From Corynebacterium kroppenstedtii (GTDB lineage: Bacteria > Actinomycetota > Actinomycetes > Mycobacteriales > Mycobacteriaceae), in NCBI RefSeq assembly GCF_003243515.1, contig NZ_QFRA01000005.1:1-64000 (forward strand): 64,000 bases of DNA, in the 5' to 3' direction. The notes below the pieces were generated by a model. That model saw only the letters and a list, made by a program, of their open reading frames with translations. It searched no databases and was not told the origin of the DNA. Positions 8,389 through 20,433 of this stretch are shown piece by piece; position 1 is the first letter of the stretch; each line of letters starts with the position of its first letter. Made by a program: the position numbers and the translations under genes.

Positions 8389-9762
8389 TCACTGTCCATA
8401 TTCCAGTGAGTCCATCGTCCACAAAGCACGCATTGCCTCCGAGAGCGCCCAACAATCGTATTCGTGGCTCATTTCTCGCGCAGAGTGCATCGAGAGCAGC
8501 GGGATGCCGACGTCGACCGTGACCATTCCCAGCCTCGTCGCCGTGATCGGCCCGATTGTCGATCCGCATGGCATAGCGTTATGTGAAACAAACGCTTGAT
8601 GCTGAATCCCCGCGGCCTCACAGGCGCGCTGCCAAATGGCCTCACCCACGGCGTCGGAAACATAACGCTGATTAGCGTTAATCTTCACCATCGGCCCGCG
8701 CCCCATCATCGGGCGAGTGTCCGGGTCATGACGTTCCGCGTAATTCGGGTGCACAGAATGCCCGGCATCCGACGATATACACACGGAACGAGCCGTCATT
8801 CGCGCCTCATCGTCGGCGTCATAACCCAAAGCGACGGCAGTCCGATGCAAAACGTCCTCAAGGAAGGGGCCTGCCGCGCCCGATCGCGTTCCCGACCCAA
8901 CCTCTTCATGGTCATTGGCGACGAAGACCAGAATGTCGTCGCCAGGAATCGAGTCGGTACCCAACTGCTGTAAAACGTGAAACCCCGCGAATACCGATGA
9001 CAAATTATCCTGACGGCCCGACGCAATAAACTGCGACTGGGCACCAAACGTTGCCGCCTTCTGCGTCGGAACCAGCTTGAGATCCCACCCGAAGATCTCG
9101 CGTTCGCTCGATAGACCAGCGGACTCCGCGATGATGTCCATAATGTCGGCGCTATCGTCGTCGACCGTCCATATGGGGTGAATATGCTTCTGGGGGTTGA
9201 GCTCTAGGCCTTCATTGACCTTGCGGTCTAAGTGGGTGGCCAACTGCGGGACACGCGCGATCGGTTTCGTACGCACCAGATGAACGGCGCCATGTTCGTC
9301 GACAACTCGCCCGGCTACACACAGCTCGCGGTCGAGCCACGAATTTAATAAGGCTCCACCGTAGACCTCAACGGCTAACTGCCCCCAGCCGTCGGACGTT
9401 GTGGACTGTGGCGTCGGTTTAAGTGCGAGTGCCGGGGAATCCGTGTGGGCACCGATGATGCGATAAGCGGGGTGACGACCGCCGTTGTGTTTGTTCTTCG
9501 GACTGTGCTTTCCGACGCTTTCGCGTTCCGTAGTGCTAGGCGACGCAGCCTGCGGCGGAATGACATAAGCGATCATTGCGCCATCACGAACGACATAATG
9601 TCCCCCAGGTCTAACATCCCACGGGTCGGTTTCCTTCTGAGGGTGGAATCCCGCCTGACGGAGTTCGTCGGCCATCACTGCCACCGCGTGGTAGCTCGTC
9701 GGCGATTGATCTATGAAATTCATGTAGGCGTTGATGTACTGGTCTGAGTGGGATGAAGACAT
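8389..9762 (-). CDS. M18 family aminopeptidase
   Basis: 457 residues, usual length for the family. This is a cytosolic dizinc aminopeptidase that removes N-terminal, often acidic, residues from peptides. Visible metal and catalytic segments are GAHTDSPAL (His and Asp), ANDHEEVGSG (catalytic Glu and metal Glu), SSDAGHSVHPN and the C-terminal MHSAREM (His). There is no signal peptide. A Ser/Thr/Glu/Lys-rich insert near residues 77-95 (around TTERESVGKHSPKNKHNGG) interrupts the N-terminal domain and is probably a surface loop. It is divergent from the DUF6918 gene with about 127 bases between them, and could form a transcription unit with the lipase-like gene 78 bases downstream. Confidence 0.92.
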   Translation of the reverse strand: MSSSHSDQYINAYMNFIDQSPTSYHAVAVMADELRQAGFHPQKETDPWDVRPGGHYVVRDGAMIAYVIPPQAASPSTTERESVGKHSPKNKHNGGRHPAYRIIGAHTDSPALALKPTPQSTTSDGWGQLAVEVYGGALLNSWLDRELCVAGRVVDEHGAVHLVRTKPIARVPQLATHLDRKVNEGLELNPQKHIHPIWTVDDDSADIMDIIAESAGLSSEREIFGWDLKLVPTQKAATFGAQSQFIASGRQDNLSSVFAGFHVLQQLGTDSIPGDDILVFVANDHEEVGSGTRSGAAGPFLEDVLHRTAVALGYDADDEARMTARSVCISSDAGHSVHPNYAERHDPDTRPMMGRGPMVKINANQRYVSDAVGEAIWQRACEAAGIQHQAFVSHNAMPCGSTIGPITATRLGMVTVDVGIPLLSMHSAREMSHEYDCWALSEAMRALWTMDSLEYGQ

Positions 9763-9889
9763 ATGACGATCATAAGCCCGGGGGTAACGACGCGCGCTAG
9801 ACGCGTAGGTTCATCTGTGCAGCCGAGGTTGACCTCCCCTTTTAATGCGATGCCACAACTTGACGGTTTTTTGGCTAGTCTTAGAGCCT

Positions 9890-10336
9890 ATGTCTGAACT
9901 TTCCGATATTTTGACGAAGGATGGCACTCGGGAACCCGTGGTCTCTGACCTGGCGGAATCCACCGAGAACTCCGTCAACAACCTTTCCGGACTGTCCGGT
10001 AAAGCGATAAAGACGGCTTTCAGCGGCGCCGTCAAAGCCCGGCTCAATCTGGTCAAAGACATGACCGATCGTCTTTTGCCCCATCTCGCTGATCGTCTGA
10101 ACCCCTACTGGCAGGCCTACCAAAATGGTAAGCCGGAAGGTGGTTTTGGTAAGTACCTCGAGACACGGTCGGATGAGGTCACCAAGGATTTAGCCGACCT
10201 AAGCGATGAGCGCATGGAGAGCATTAAAAACTCAGGTGCTCAGAAAATCTACAATACTTTCCGCGGGAAGCTCGAAGGGATTGTCGAGAAGGGACTCCCC
10301 GACCTCGGTGACATTATCGAAAAGCACGCTTCTTAA
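9890..10336 (+). CDS. DUF6918-like small cytosolic protein
   Basis: 148 residues from the ATG at 9890; an upstream in-frame start would add 15 unlikely residues. The N-terminal pattern TREPVVSDLAES followed by GLSGKAIKTAF resembles a family of small corynebacterial/mycobacterial proteins annotated as DUF6918. It is predominantly helical, charged, with no transmembrane segment or signal peptide. Function unknown. It is a single gene ending in a strong rho-independent terminator, so it is expressed on its own. Confidence 0.65.
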   Translation: MSELSDILTKDGTREPVVSDLAESTENSVNNLSGLSGKAIKTAFSGAVKARLNLVKDMTDRLLPHLADRLNPYWQAYQNGKPEGGFGKYLETRSDEVTKDLADLSDERMESIKNSGAQKIYNTFRGKLEGIVEKGLPDLGDIIEKHAS

Positions 10337-10456
10337 GAGTATTTTTCCGCTTCGGTTCACCACCATCCGGGATAATACTGGCGTTAAAAAATTAGCACTG
10401 CTTAGAGGCTACGGTCTCTAAAGACGTCACAGTGTTTATGAGCGCCAGAAAATTAA

Positions 10457-10497
10457 AACCCAGCCGTTTCTGTTCTGGATCGGCTGGGTTCTTTTTA
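10457..10497 (+). terminator. Rho-independent terminator of the DUF6918 gene
   Basis: A perfect 10-bp stem AACCCAGCCG/CGGCTGGGTT with a 14-base loop is followed by CTTTTTA. The stem begins 121 bases after the stop codon. Confidence 0.88.
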
Positions 10498-10551
10498 TGT
10501 AGTTATTCCTGTGGAGCGAGATGGAGTCGGCAGACTCTCTGGACTCGGCGA

Positions 10552-10567
10552 AGTTTCACGTGAAACA
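10552..10567. promoter_or_regulatory. parS-like site (15/16)
   Basis: AGTTTCACGTGAAACA matches the ParB site except for the first base. It lies in the 352-base spacer between the convergent DUF6918 and permease genes; besides this site and the terminator the spacer shows nothing else. Confidence 0.8.
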
Positions 10568-10688
10568 TTTGCTTCTACTCGGCTCGGTGGGAGGATGTGA
10601 CAACCATGAGTGCCGACGTTGTTCGCGTCGGCCGGCCGGGACGGCGGGAATGATGGGACATCAGTGAGGACCCGACGCCCCCAACGTG

Positions 10689-12113
10689 TTAAGCGTGAGA
10701 TTTCTCCGCTTCCCTTGTGGCGAGGTAATCCTCATACGTTTGCCGACCTCGGACTACCCACACGACACTCATTAATGCCGTCCAGGCGACACCTACGACC
10801 AGAGCCAACCGCGTATCGTCGGAAAACATCATCATGATAATCGTGATAACGACCATGGCGAGGGCAAAGTATTGACCCCATGGCCACAGCGGAACCGGAT
10901 AGGTCAGATCTTTGTTGGATGGCGCCTGGTCCCCCGTCCGGCTGGCGAGGTGGGCCAATAAAATCATCAACCACACAAAGACCGTCGCGAAGGTGGCCAG
11001 AGCAGCGATCACGAGGAACACGCGCTCCGGGATCAAGAAGTTGATAACCACACCTATGCCTAGAACTCCGAGCATTACCGTCGTCGTAAAGATGGGCACA
11101 CCCTTGGCCGACGTCCGGGCAAAGGAACGTGGGGCCAAGCCCTCGGCTGCCATTCCGTGAACAACACGGCCTGCGCCGAAGAGATCTGAGTTAATGGCAG
11201 AGAGGGCGGCCGTAATAACCACAACGTTGAGCAGCGCCGCGGCCCAATTCACACCAAGATCATTGAAAATCTGTACGAACGGTGACGACTCGCCATTGAT
11301 CGAGGACCACGGGTTAATGGTGACAATCACTGCGATGGCCAACACGTAAAACAGCAAAATACGTATCGGCACCGAGTGAATGGCCTTCGGAATTGTTTTT
11401 GCCGGATCCTCTGCGTCGCCAGCAGTTACCCCGATGATCTCTGAACCACCGAAGGCGAACATGACGACCACGAGGGCCATAGCCATTCCCCACGGCCCGT
11501 GAGGGAAAAACCCGCCATGCGACCACAAGTTGTGAACGCCGAAATCAGCATGGTTGCCTAAACCGAAGATTAGGATGATTGCGCCACCAGCGATCATGGC
11601 TACGACTGCGGATACCTTGATGATGGTGAGGCCGAATTCTAACTCCCCGAAGAGCCGTGAACTTGTGATATTTACGGCACCCACAATGAGTAAGGTCACC
11701 GCCACCCATACCCACTGGAGCGAGTTGGGGAACCAGAATCTCATATACGTTCCGATAGCGGTCAGGTCCGCAAGACACACGATCACCATTTCGAACGCGT
11801 ACATCCACCCAGTGATGTACCCCGACCACGGACCGAGGAAGATGCGGCAATATTCGGCGAAAGATCCTGACACAGGCATTCGCACTGCCATTTCACCTAG
11901 GGCGCGCAACATGAAATACACCACCGCGCCGCCCAGGAGATAAACCAAAAGCACGGCAGGCCCCGCTGACTGAATGGCATCAGCCGAGCCATAAAACAGA
12001 CCTGTACCAATCGCAGATCCTAGGGCGATGAAGTGAACGTGCCGAGCACTCAGTCCCCTTTTTAATCCTTTATCACCGGATGATGACGTTTCTGTTTTTG
12101 CGTTACTGCCCAT
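10689..12113 (-). CDS. Amino-acid permease of the APC superfamily
   Basis: 474 residues with about 12 hydrophobic segments. The N-terminal GSAIGTGLFYGSA is the glycine-rich helix-1 signature of amino-acid/polyamine/organocation transporters, and the ALGEMAVRMPVSGSFAEY segment is typical of the bacterial AAT branch (GabP, ProY, AroP, CycA relatives). It imports an amino acid with protons; the substrate cannot be fixed from sequence. It is a monocistronic gene on the leading strand, between parS sites at 10552 and 12176. Confidence 0.85.
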   Translation of the reverse strand: MGSNAKTETSSSGDKGLKRGLSARHVHFIALGSAIGTGLFYGSADAIQSAGPAVLLVYLLGGAVVYFMLRALGEMAVRMPVSGSFAEYCRIFLGPWSGYITGWMYAFEMVIVCLADLTAIGTYMRFWFPNSLQWVWVAVTLLIVGAVNITSSRLFGELEFGLTIIKVSAVVAMIAGGAIILIFGLGNHADFGVHNLWSHGGFFPHGPWGMAMALVVVMFAFGGSEIIGVTAGDAEDPAKTIPKAIHSVPIRILLFYVLAIAVIVTINPWSSINGESSPFVQIFNDLGVNWAAALLNVVVITAALSAINSDLFGAGRVVHGMAAEGLAPRSFARTSAKGVPIFTTTVMLGVLGIGVVINFLIPERVFLVIAALATFATVFVWLMILLAHLASRTGDQAPSNKDLTYPVPLWPWGQYFALAMVVITIIMMMFSDDTRLALVVGVAWTALMSVVWVVRGRQTYEDYLATREAEKSHA

Positions 12114-12175
12114 ACATAAAATTCCTTTACTGTTACGCAGTAGACTTGCTTGAATTTCATCCAGCGAATGGACGA

Positions 12176-12191
12176 TGTTTCACGTGAAACA
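12176..12191. promoter_or_regulatory. parS site (16/16)
   Basis: A perfect TGTTTCACGTGAAACA 63 bases upstream of the permease start codon, so ParB spreading from here could touch that promoter. One of two perfect sites in the permease-gyrB spacer. Confidence 0.92.
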
Positions 12192-12339
12192 TTATTCCGT
12201 TTCCACACAAGAACTACGTGGTGACAACCATTAGTTTCTCGCTCCCATAAGTTAACCACCTCAACGACGCTGAGCTGACTAAAGGTCTCATATTGAGATC
12301 TTGAACAGAGACCACTTCCCCACACCCTCTCCCCGTCAA

Positions 12340-12355
12340 TGTTTCACGTGAAACA
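12340..12355. promoter_or_regulatory. parS site (16/16)
   Basis: A second perfect TGTTTCACGTGAAACA in the spacer between gyrB and the permease gene, 164 bases from its neighbour at 12176. Confidence 0.92.
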
Positions 12356-12433
12356 TTCGACACCACCCCCACCCGACCGAAACCCACGAAACCACCCCGT
12401 AAATTATTTCGTCACACTGACTTAAATAGACCA

Positions 12434-12462
12434 AAGCGGCTGATCACTACAATCAGCCGCTT
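12434..12462 (-). terminator. Probable gyrB terminator
   Basis: A perfect 11-bp stem AAGCGGCTGAT/ATCAGCCGCTT with a 7-base loop, 44 bases after the gyrB stop on the minus strand. The following T-run on that strand is short and mixed (TGGTCTATTTAAG), so termination may be partial. Confidence 0.65.
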
Positions 12463-12505
12463 AAGGTCGATATTTTCGTCTCCGGAGCCGAGTCCGACCC
12501 ACAGA

Positions 12506-14578
<2,073 letters not shown>

Positions 14579-14730
14579 TCACAGTTGCCTACCATCATAC
14601 CCGGTATCCCCCCTCAGTTGAACGCCTACCGGGCGTGTAGGGCCCGTCTGACGCGATTTTCGGGCTCATATGTCGCGGGGACTATTCCAGAAATCGCTTA
14701 CCAGTGGAATTTCCCCGCGCGTGTGTCCCA

Positions 14731-15456
14731 CTATCCATAGGTATCGCGTGGTCCCCGACCCTTGACATGTAGCGGTCCATGCCGCCACGACGGTGGCCGC
14801 GGACCAAAGATTTTCACCGCAGTTATGACGTCGGGCCCGACGTGGTGTGCAATTCTGCTCAGCAATTCTGTCTGTAAATATCGCAGTTCAGAGGCCTTAG
14901 CGGTGGAATCACACTCAAGAAACAGTATCGTGTCTTTGATCATCCTTATTCTGGAGTGCGCCCCTAAGTAGTCACCCGCAACCGTCGACCAGTTCGCAGT
15001 AATCCACCCGTGGGAAATTTTTTCCGTCCACCCGCGCCGCACGACTTCCCTGTTGACGATACTGCCCAGGGACTCATACCGACGAGTATTTTTCCGACGG
15101 TGACCATCCGGCCCCGTGGGATACACCCGGGATGTACGCGAAAACTCACGAAAAACCGACGTCGCGCTGGTAGTTTTCGCTCGTGATAAGTCCCTAGAAT
15201 TTCTAGAATTCTTGTCCTTATCGACTTTCTTGCCGACGCTTCCTTCGTCGGACTTATCGACGGCTTTGTTGTTTACGCCGTTTTTGTCGGCAGCACCGTT
15301 TGTACGAGAAACGCCGTTTTTGCGGGTCACACTGTGTTGGTCAGCGCTACAGCTTATCGATGTAGTGGACTGAAGGACTTTCCGCATGTTGGGAGGCATG
15401 GGCACGCGACCGTGCGAGTAGATGCGGGCGAGCGCTTCGGCGACAAGATCATTCAT
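14731..15456 (-). CDS. dciA: DciA-like protein (DUF721), replicative helicase loader/partner
   Basis: 241 residues from ATG at 15456, which overlaps the recF stop by 8 bases; frames from further upstream exist but would lie inside recF. The C-terminal half holds the DUF721 core (WTEKISHGWITANWSTVAG, then LFLECDSTAKASELRYLQTELL) ending in IFGPRPPSWRHG. The middle, residues about 40-115, is low-complexity and rich in Asn, Lys, Ser and Asp. DciA proteins interact with and help load DnaB helicase in bacteria without DnaC. The position between recF and gyrB is the conserved actinobacterial one. Confidence 0.85.
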   Translation of the reverse strand: MNDLVAEALARIYSHGRVPMPPNMRKVLQSTTSISCSADQHSVTRKNGVSRTNGAADKNGVNNKAVDKSDEGSVGKKVDKDKNSRNSRDLSRAKTTSATSVFREFSRTSRVYPTGPDGHRRKNTRRYESLGSIVNREVVRRGWTEKISHGWITANWSTVAGDYLGAHSRIRMIKDTILFLECDSTAKASELRYLQTELLSRIAHHVGPDVITAVKIFGPRPPSWRHGPLHVKGRGPRDTYG

Positions 15457-16723
15457 GAGCGTCGCCTCCTTCGTCATCGGTCTCCGTCGCTCCACCGTCA
15501 TCGGAATCATGAGTGATCTGGGACGATCGGATATCTGAATCCTCAACCGTCGACGCTTCCACTGTCAGAACACGAATATCACTATTCACCAGGTCCTGCG
15601 GTAAGTCGTCCCCCACGGCCGCAGTCACCAACGTTTGCTCAGCATCCTTCGCAACGGTGGCCAGCGCGCGTCGTCGGGCAGCATCTAACTCCGCGAAGAC
15701 ATCGTCGAGAATAAGAATGGGGTCCGTACCCTGCTCACGCTGCCATTCAAAAGAAGCCAAGCGCAGCGCCAGCGCAAATGACCAGGACTCGCCGTGACTG
15801 GCATAACCTCGCGCTGGCTGGGTTCCTAACAACAATTCGACATCGTCGCGGTGAGGACCACACGTACTTGTCCCCCGCTGAATATCAGTATCCCGCCGGC
15901 GTGCCAGCTCCGATAACAACACCGCCTCAATGACAGGTGTCGCTCCTGCAACATCATTGGCGACGGTTTCCGGCGTGATCCCCGCCTCACCGAGGGCCTT
16001 ATGGACGGTGGACCGGTAGGTGATCTGTGCAGGTCGAGACTCTGGTGCCAGACGCTGGTACGCGTTTTTTACGTACGGCGAGAGCACGTGTGCCAAGACA
16101 ATCCGCTGCACCATGACCTGTGCGCCGGCCGCTGCGAGGTGCGAATCCCATGTATCCAATGTGTCGAGGGCGGAGTCAGAGTCATTACCCCCTCCATATC
16201 CCTGTCGGAGAGTTCTCGATGCCCGTTTAAGCAGCGTATTGCGTTGACGAAGGATCTTATCGTAGTCGGAGCGAGTGCCTGCCCAGCGGGGAAATCGCCC
16301 GATGAGGAGATCGTCAAGAAAACGCCGCCGATGTTCAGGTTCACCACGTACTAGGGCCAAATCTTCTGGCGAAAAAAGGACCGTTTTGACAATTCCAAGC
16401 AGCTGACGTGAGCTTTTACACGGGGCACGGTTAATTTGTGCTTTGTTCGACCCGCGCGCCTTGATCAGCATATGGGCGGTGAGCTCCCGGCCACTATTGA
16501 TGGCCGTTGCTGACACCGTCGTGTACTCGTGTCCCTCGCGGACCAGCGGCGCATCCGTTGAAACGCGATGCGAACCCTGGTGAGCAACAAAGTCAAGTGC
16601 TTCCACCACGTTGGTCTTTCCATGACCATTCGGCCCTGAAAACACAGTAATTCCCGGGCCGAGGTGAAGATCCAGCTCTGGCCACGACCGGAAATTACGT
16701 AATTGCAGCGTACGGATATACAC
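15449..16723 (-). CDS. recF: DNA replication and repair protein RecF
   Basis: 424 residues. ABC-type/SMC-like ATPase: Walker A GPNGHGKTN near residue 33, signature region around YASHGESWSFALALRLA, and Walker B ILILDDVFAELD near residue 340. It helps load RecA at single-strand gaps and in fork repair. The C-terminal tail of about 25 residues is acidic (DDGGATETDDEGGDAHE). Its start is 50 bases downstream of dnaN and its stop overlaps the dciA start, so dnaN-recF-dciA are probably co-transcribed. Confidence 0.97.
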   Translation of the reverse strand: MYIRTLQLRNFRSWPELDLHLGPGITVFSGPNGHGKTNVVEALDFVAHQGSHRVSTDAPLVREGHEYTTVSATAINSGRELTAHMLIKARGSNKAQINRAPCKSSRQLLGIVKTVLFSPEDLALVRGEPEHRRRFLDDLLIGRFPRWAGTRSDYDKILRQRNTLLKRASRTLRQGYGGGNDSDSALDTLDTWDSHLAAAGAQVMVQRIVLAHVLSPYVKNAYQRLAPESRPAQITYRSTVHKALGEAGITPETVANDVAGATPVIEAVLLSELARRRDTDIQRGTSTCGPHRDDVELLLGTQPARGYASHGESWSFALALRLASFEWQREQGTDPILILDDVFAELDAARRRALATVAKDAEQTLVTAAVGDDLPQDLVNSDIRVLTVEASTVEDSDIRSSQITHDSDDGGATETDDEGGDAHE

Positions 16724-16773
16724 AGGTGGGATGCCTCGTGGGATGGGAACAGCGTCGAACAGAAAATGTGCCT

Positions 16774-17958
16774 TTAGCCTGGTAGCCGAACTGGCATCAG
16801 GAGATAGGTGAAGTATGTCGATGGCGTCGGGAATTGGCCATTACTGTCCTGCTCAGGCATGGTTTCTGGCTCTGGGATTAAGATCGCCGGGCGGGAAGGC
16901 TGAGTAAACCCAAACACCACATTCTTGGTATCAATCGAGGCCAAGCCTTCTTTCAGATAATTCGCGTTGAACGCGATGAGAAGTGGCTCGCCGGCAAATT
17001 GAGCAGGCAGGGTCTCCTCCGCGGTTCCTGCCTCAGAGCCACCAGCAGACAAAACGAGCTGGTCCTCTGAAAACTCCAGTTTGACCTGGGCGTTTCGTTC
17101 AGCCACCAGGCTGACGCGTCGGATAGCATCCAATAATGGCGCGATCTCCACGATCGCCATGGATGAGTGGCTCTTCGGCAATAGTGGCCGGAACTTGGGG
17201 AAGTCGGCGTCGATAAGTCGTGTTGTTGTTTGCCGATTCTCCGACACAATGCCCAAAAGTCCATCTTTGCCGACGTCCTGGGCAGCGCCCATCGCCAGTT
17301 GGATGGGATCATTTAGGCGAGTATCGAGGGTACGGGCAGAATCGGCCAAGGTACGTGCCGGGATAAGGATCTCTGCGTCGACGTCGGGTGACGATGGTTC
17401 CCACGTGAATTCACGGACGGCTAAACGGAATCGGTCAGTCGCGGCAAGGACGACGTTATCGCCTTTGACCTCCATTTTTATGCCCGTGAGCATAGGCATG
17501 GAGTCATCTTTGCCCGCTGCCGACGCAACTTGACCAATGGCAGCAGTGAAAACATGTGGATCAATATGCCCGGTCTCCTCCGGTAATGACGGGAGTTCCG
17601 GATAATCCTCGATGGTCATGGCAGGTAATTCGAAGTTCGATTGCCCGCATATCACATGAACTTTGGTGCCGTCGACCGAGATAGCGACATCTTTGTGTGG
17701 AAGTGACCCAATAATGTCATTAGCTAATTTACCGGCGACGAGGACCTGCCCGGGTTCAAGCACTTCGGCCGAAATTCGCACGCGAGTGGAGACTTCGTAG
17801 TCGAATCCGGCAAGGAGCAAGCCGTCGTCATCGGCAGTCATCATGACGCCGCGAAGAATCGGCTGAGTTGGTTTGCTCGCTAAACTACGCGCTACCCAGC
17901 TGAGGGTTGCGGATAAGTCATCTTTCGCTACCCGAAAAGAAACACCATTGGGTTCCAT
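16774..17958 (-). CDS. dnaN: DNA polymerase III sliding clamp (beta subunit)
   Basis: 394 residues, the family's usual size, with three clamp domains. Recognisable segments are LASKPTQPILRGVMM at the N-terminus, LTGIKMEVKGDNVVLAATDRFRLAVRE in the second domain and the C-terminal TYLLMPVRLPG, the conserved clamp ending that lines the partner-binding pocket. The dimer encircles DNA and tethers polymerase III and repair enzymes. It lies directly downstream of the DnaA-box region on the minus strand. Confidence 0.98.
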   Translation of the reverse strand: MEPNGVSFRVAKDDLSATLSWVARSLASKPTQPILRGVMMTADDDGLLLAGFDYEVSTRVRISAEVLEPGQVLVAGKLANDIIGSLPHKDVAISVDGTKVHVICGQSNFELPAMTIEDYPELPSLPEETGHIDPHVFTAAIGQVASAAGKDDSMPMLTGIKMEVKGDNVVLAATDRFRLAVREFTWEPSSPDVDAEILIPARTLADSARTLDTRLNDPIQLAMGAAQDVGKDGLLGIVSENRQTTTRLIDADFPKFRPLLPKSHSSMAIVEIAPLLDAIRRVSLVAERNAQVKLEFSEDQLVLSAGGSEAGTAEETLPAQFAGEPLLIAFNANYLKEGLASIDTKNVVFGFTQPSRPAILIPEPETMPEQDSNGQFPTPSTYFTYLLMPVRLPG

Positions 17959-18615
17959 TGTTACTCCGTGTTCATTGAGTCAGTCGTGGTTGTGATCGTT
18001 GTCGTCATCGTGGAGTGATGCACGTTTGGATGTTACCTACTCCTGGTGACAAACCCGAGTCACTTTTTGTTATTTCAGCACGTATTTGATTCTTTATGTC
18101 ACTAGCGCATGTGCTGTTAAGCCCTCTAGCGTAGGGCTGCAAATGTGCGTTGATCTGGGTTATCCCCACACAAGGTCGGGCCCTATTTCTTTAACTTATT
18201 TCCCTGAAAGAAAAAGCGGTAGTAGCAGTAGGGGTTGTGGAAACAGTGGATAACCGGGATTGTCGCTTGTCATTGTCGATATTGGGTTGTGGATAAATTG
18301 GGGATAATACTGTGGATAAATTGGGGTGGTCTGTGGAGAACCGGGGTGGGGATCGATTTATTCACAGTGACGGGTTAGTTATCCCCTGTTATATCCACCG
18401 TTTTGGGCCAGTTATCCACAGGAGCATGTGCCTAAAATTCGTGGGCACCGATCTTATTTTAGCAACAGTGCTACAAGGTGAGTTGTGACCGAAATCATGA
18501 AATGACAAAGTTGTAATTACACAGGTGTGGATAACATTGTGGATAAGATGAAATTTTTCCAAACCCGCAGGTCAGCCCACTAAGTTATCCACAACAGGCA
18601 TAAAACACCAGGAAG
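17959..18615. other. oriC: Candidate chromosomal origin (oriC), dnaA-dnaN intergenic region
   Basis: 657 bases between dnaN and dnaA with a dense DnaA-box cluster. Six perfect 9-mers (TTATCCACA or its complement) are at 18288-18296, 18311-18319, 18412-18420, 18526-18534, 18538-18546 and 18595-18603. One-mismatch boxes are at 18160-18168, 18245-18253, 18299-18307 and 18332-18340. Two boxes at 18526 and 18538 are spaced 12 bases start to start. Stretches around 18421-18525 and 18547-18560 are locally AT-richer and could unwind. The position matches the mycobacterial and streptomycete oriC, and the switch of gene orientation nearby supports replication starting here. Confidence 0.88.
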
Positions 18616-20433
18616 TTACCGAGCTTGATCTTTGATGCGCGCGGTGATTTCTTGGATGGCCTCATTCGTCGAGCGCTTCTCGCTCATTTCTTTTCGGATC
18701 TTCCGCTCGGCATACATCGCGGTGGTGTGGTCACGTCCGCCGAATTTGTTGCCCACCTTGGGCAGCGAGAGGTCCGTCAACTCCCTGCACAGGTACATCG
18801 CGACCTGTCGCGCGTGGGCAATGGGCCGCGCTTTACCAGGACCGGTCAGGTCAGCCGTCGTCAAGTTAAAGTATTCCGCGGTCACGGACATGATCGTCGG
18901 CGCGGTAATTTCCACCACCTCAGGGGCGACCAGGTCTTGAAGCTGATCGCGGGCCATCTCGAGGGTGACGGGTGTGTGCTGGATCGATGAAACAATGAGC
19001 ACTTTATTCAGCGCGCCCTCCAGCTCACGCACCGATTCGGCTTTCTGCTCCGCTATAAATGACAACACTTCGCTGGGGACCTGCGCGTTTTCCCGCTCCG
19101 CTTTGAGCCGCAGGATGGCAATGCGCGTTTCCAGGTCAGGCTTCTGAATGTCCTGCGTGAACCCCCACTGGAATCGGGTCCGGAGCCGAGGTTCTAGCTC
19201 CGTCAGCCCCTTGGGCGACCGATCCGAGCACAGGACGATCTGCTTTTGGGCCCCATGGAGGGCATTGAAGTTGTGGAAGAACTCGATTTGAGTCTCGGGT
19301 TTACCGGCCAGGAATTGAATATCGTCCACCAGCAGGATGTCGAAGCTCCGGTACTTCCGTTTGAAGTCCTCACCTCGGTTGTTCCGGATCGAGTTGATCC
19401 ACTCATTCGTGTATTCCTCGATCGACACATACCGGACGCGCAGATTGGGCCGCAGCTCAAGGGCTCGATGCCCGATGGCGTGAAGAATGTGGGTCTTCCC
19501 CAGCCCCGAGCCACCCCAAATAAAGAGCGGATTATAGGCCTGAGCTGGGTTTTCCGCGACAGCGATGGCCGCAGCCCGCACTACTCGGTTCCCCTCACCA
19601 GCGACAAGATTATCGAAGGTGTAGTTCTCGTTTAACCATGATCGTTCGGAGTCAGGTTTTTGTTCTTGCCGACGCTGGGGCCGCGCATTGCTGATGTACC
19701 CCTCGTTCCACGGCTGCGGGGCTGTTTCCGCAGGTGTGTCATAAGAATTGCCGACGGGGGCGTCTCCGCTGTTGGAGTAAGCGGGTTCGGTGGGGGTGGC
19801 GTCGGGATAAGTGGATGGACGCTTCTCCTGTGGGGAGCTATCGGGGTACTGAAGAACGTAGGGATCGTCCTCATATGAGGTGGGCCGGGGCATCTCACGC
19901 GAGGGTTGCGCGTTCTCTTGTGCGACGTTTTCGCTGGGTGTGCCGGTTTTGGGGCTCGTGTTGAGTTGTGAAAAATCGTGGTACGACTCTGCAGGGCGAG
20001 TTTCCGTGGGGCGAGACTGCGTTGTGCGTGGTTGCGTGGGAGGTGTTTCCCCACGATGTGGCTCTGTGCGGGGAGGTTCTGCAGAAGAATCGTCGGTTTC
20101 CGTAGCAGCAGAATTAATCGAGATAGCCAGTTTTATTGGCTCACCAATAGCTGCCGTGAGTTCGGCGGAGATGATATCGCCGAGTTTGCGCTCGAAGACG
20201 CTTTTGGCCGTTCGGTTAGGGGTGGAGATAACGGCGACACCGCCGATAAGACCGACGGGGGCAGCTTGCTTTAACCAGGCCTTATCTTGAGGAGTAATTC
20301 GCGTTCCAGGCGCTTGACCTGGGATATCCTCGCGTGGATTCATTACCATCAGCTGTGCGACAACGTTGTTCCACGTGTTGAAAAAGTCCTCGCTCGCCTG
20401 TCCAAATTGGTGAGGGCTGCCCCCAAGGTCCAT
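18616..20433 (-). CDS. dnaA: Chromosomal replication initiator protein DnaA
   Basis: 605 residues, longer than enteric DnaA because domain II (about residues 105-265) is an extended Pro/Thr/Ser/Glu-rich linker, as is common in actinobacteria. Domain I: FNTWNNVVAQL and LIGGVAVIS. The AAA+ domain III has Walker A GGSGLGKTH, Walker B ILLVDDIQF, sensor SDRSPKGL and the arginine-finger region LEPRLRTRF. Domain IV carries the DNA-binding signature GGRDHTTAMYAERKI. It binds the DnaA boxes on both sides of its own gene, so autoregulation is likely. Confidence 0.98.
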   Translation of the reverse strand: MDLGGSPHQFGQASEDFFNTWNNVVAQLMVMNPREDIPGQAPGTRITPQDKAWLKQAAPVGLIGGVAVISTPNRTAKSVFERKLGDIISAELTAAIGEPIKLAISINSAATETDDSSAEPPRTEPHRGETPPTQPRTTQSRPTETRPAESYHDFSQLNTSPKTGTPSENVAQENAQPSREMPRPTSYEDDPYVLQYPDSSPQEKRPSTYPDATPTEPAYSNSGDAPVGNSYDTPAETAPQPWNEGYISNARPQRRQEQKPDSERSWLNENYTFDNLVAGEGNRVVRAAAIAVAENPAQAYNPLFIWGGSGLGKTHILHAIGHRALELRPNLRVRYVSIEEYTNEWINSIRNNRGEDFKRKYRSFDILLVDDIQFLAGKPETQIEFFHNFNALHGAQKQIVLCSDRSPKGLTELEPRLRTRFQWGFTQDIQKPDLETRIAILRLKAERENAQVPSEVLSFIAEQKAESVRELEGALNKVLIVSSIQHTPVTLEMARDQLQDLVAPEVVEITAPTIMSVTAEYFNLTTADLTGPGKARPIAHARQVAMYLCRELTDLSLPKVGNKFGGRDHTTAMYAERKIRKEMSEKRSTNEAIQEITARIKDQAR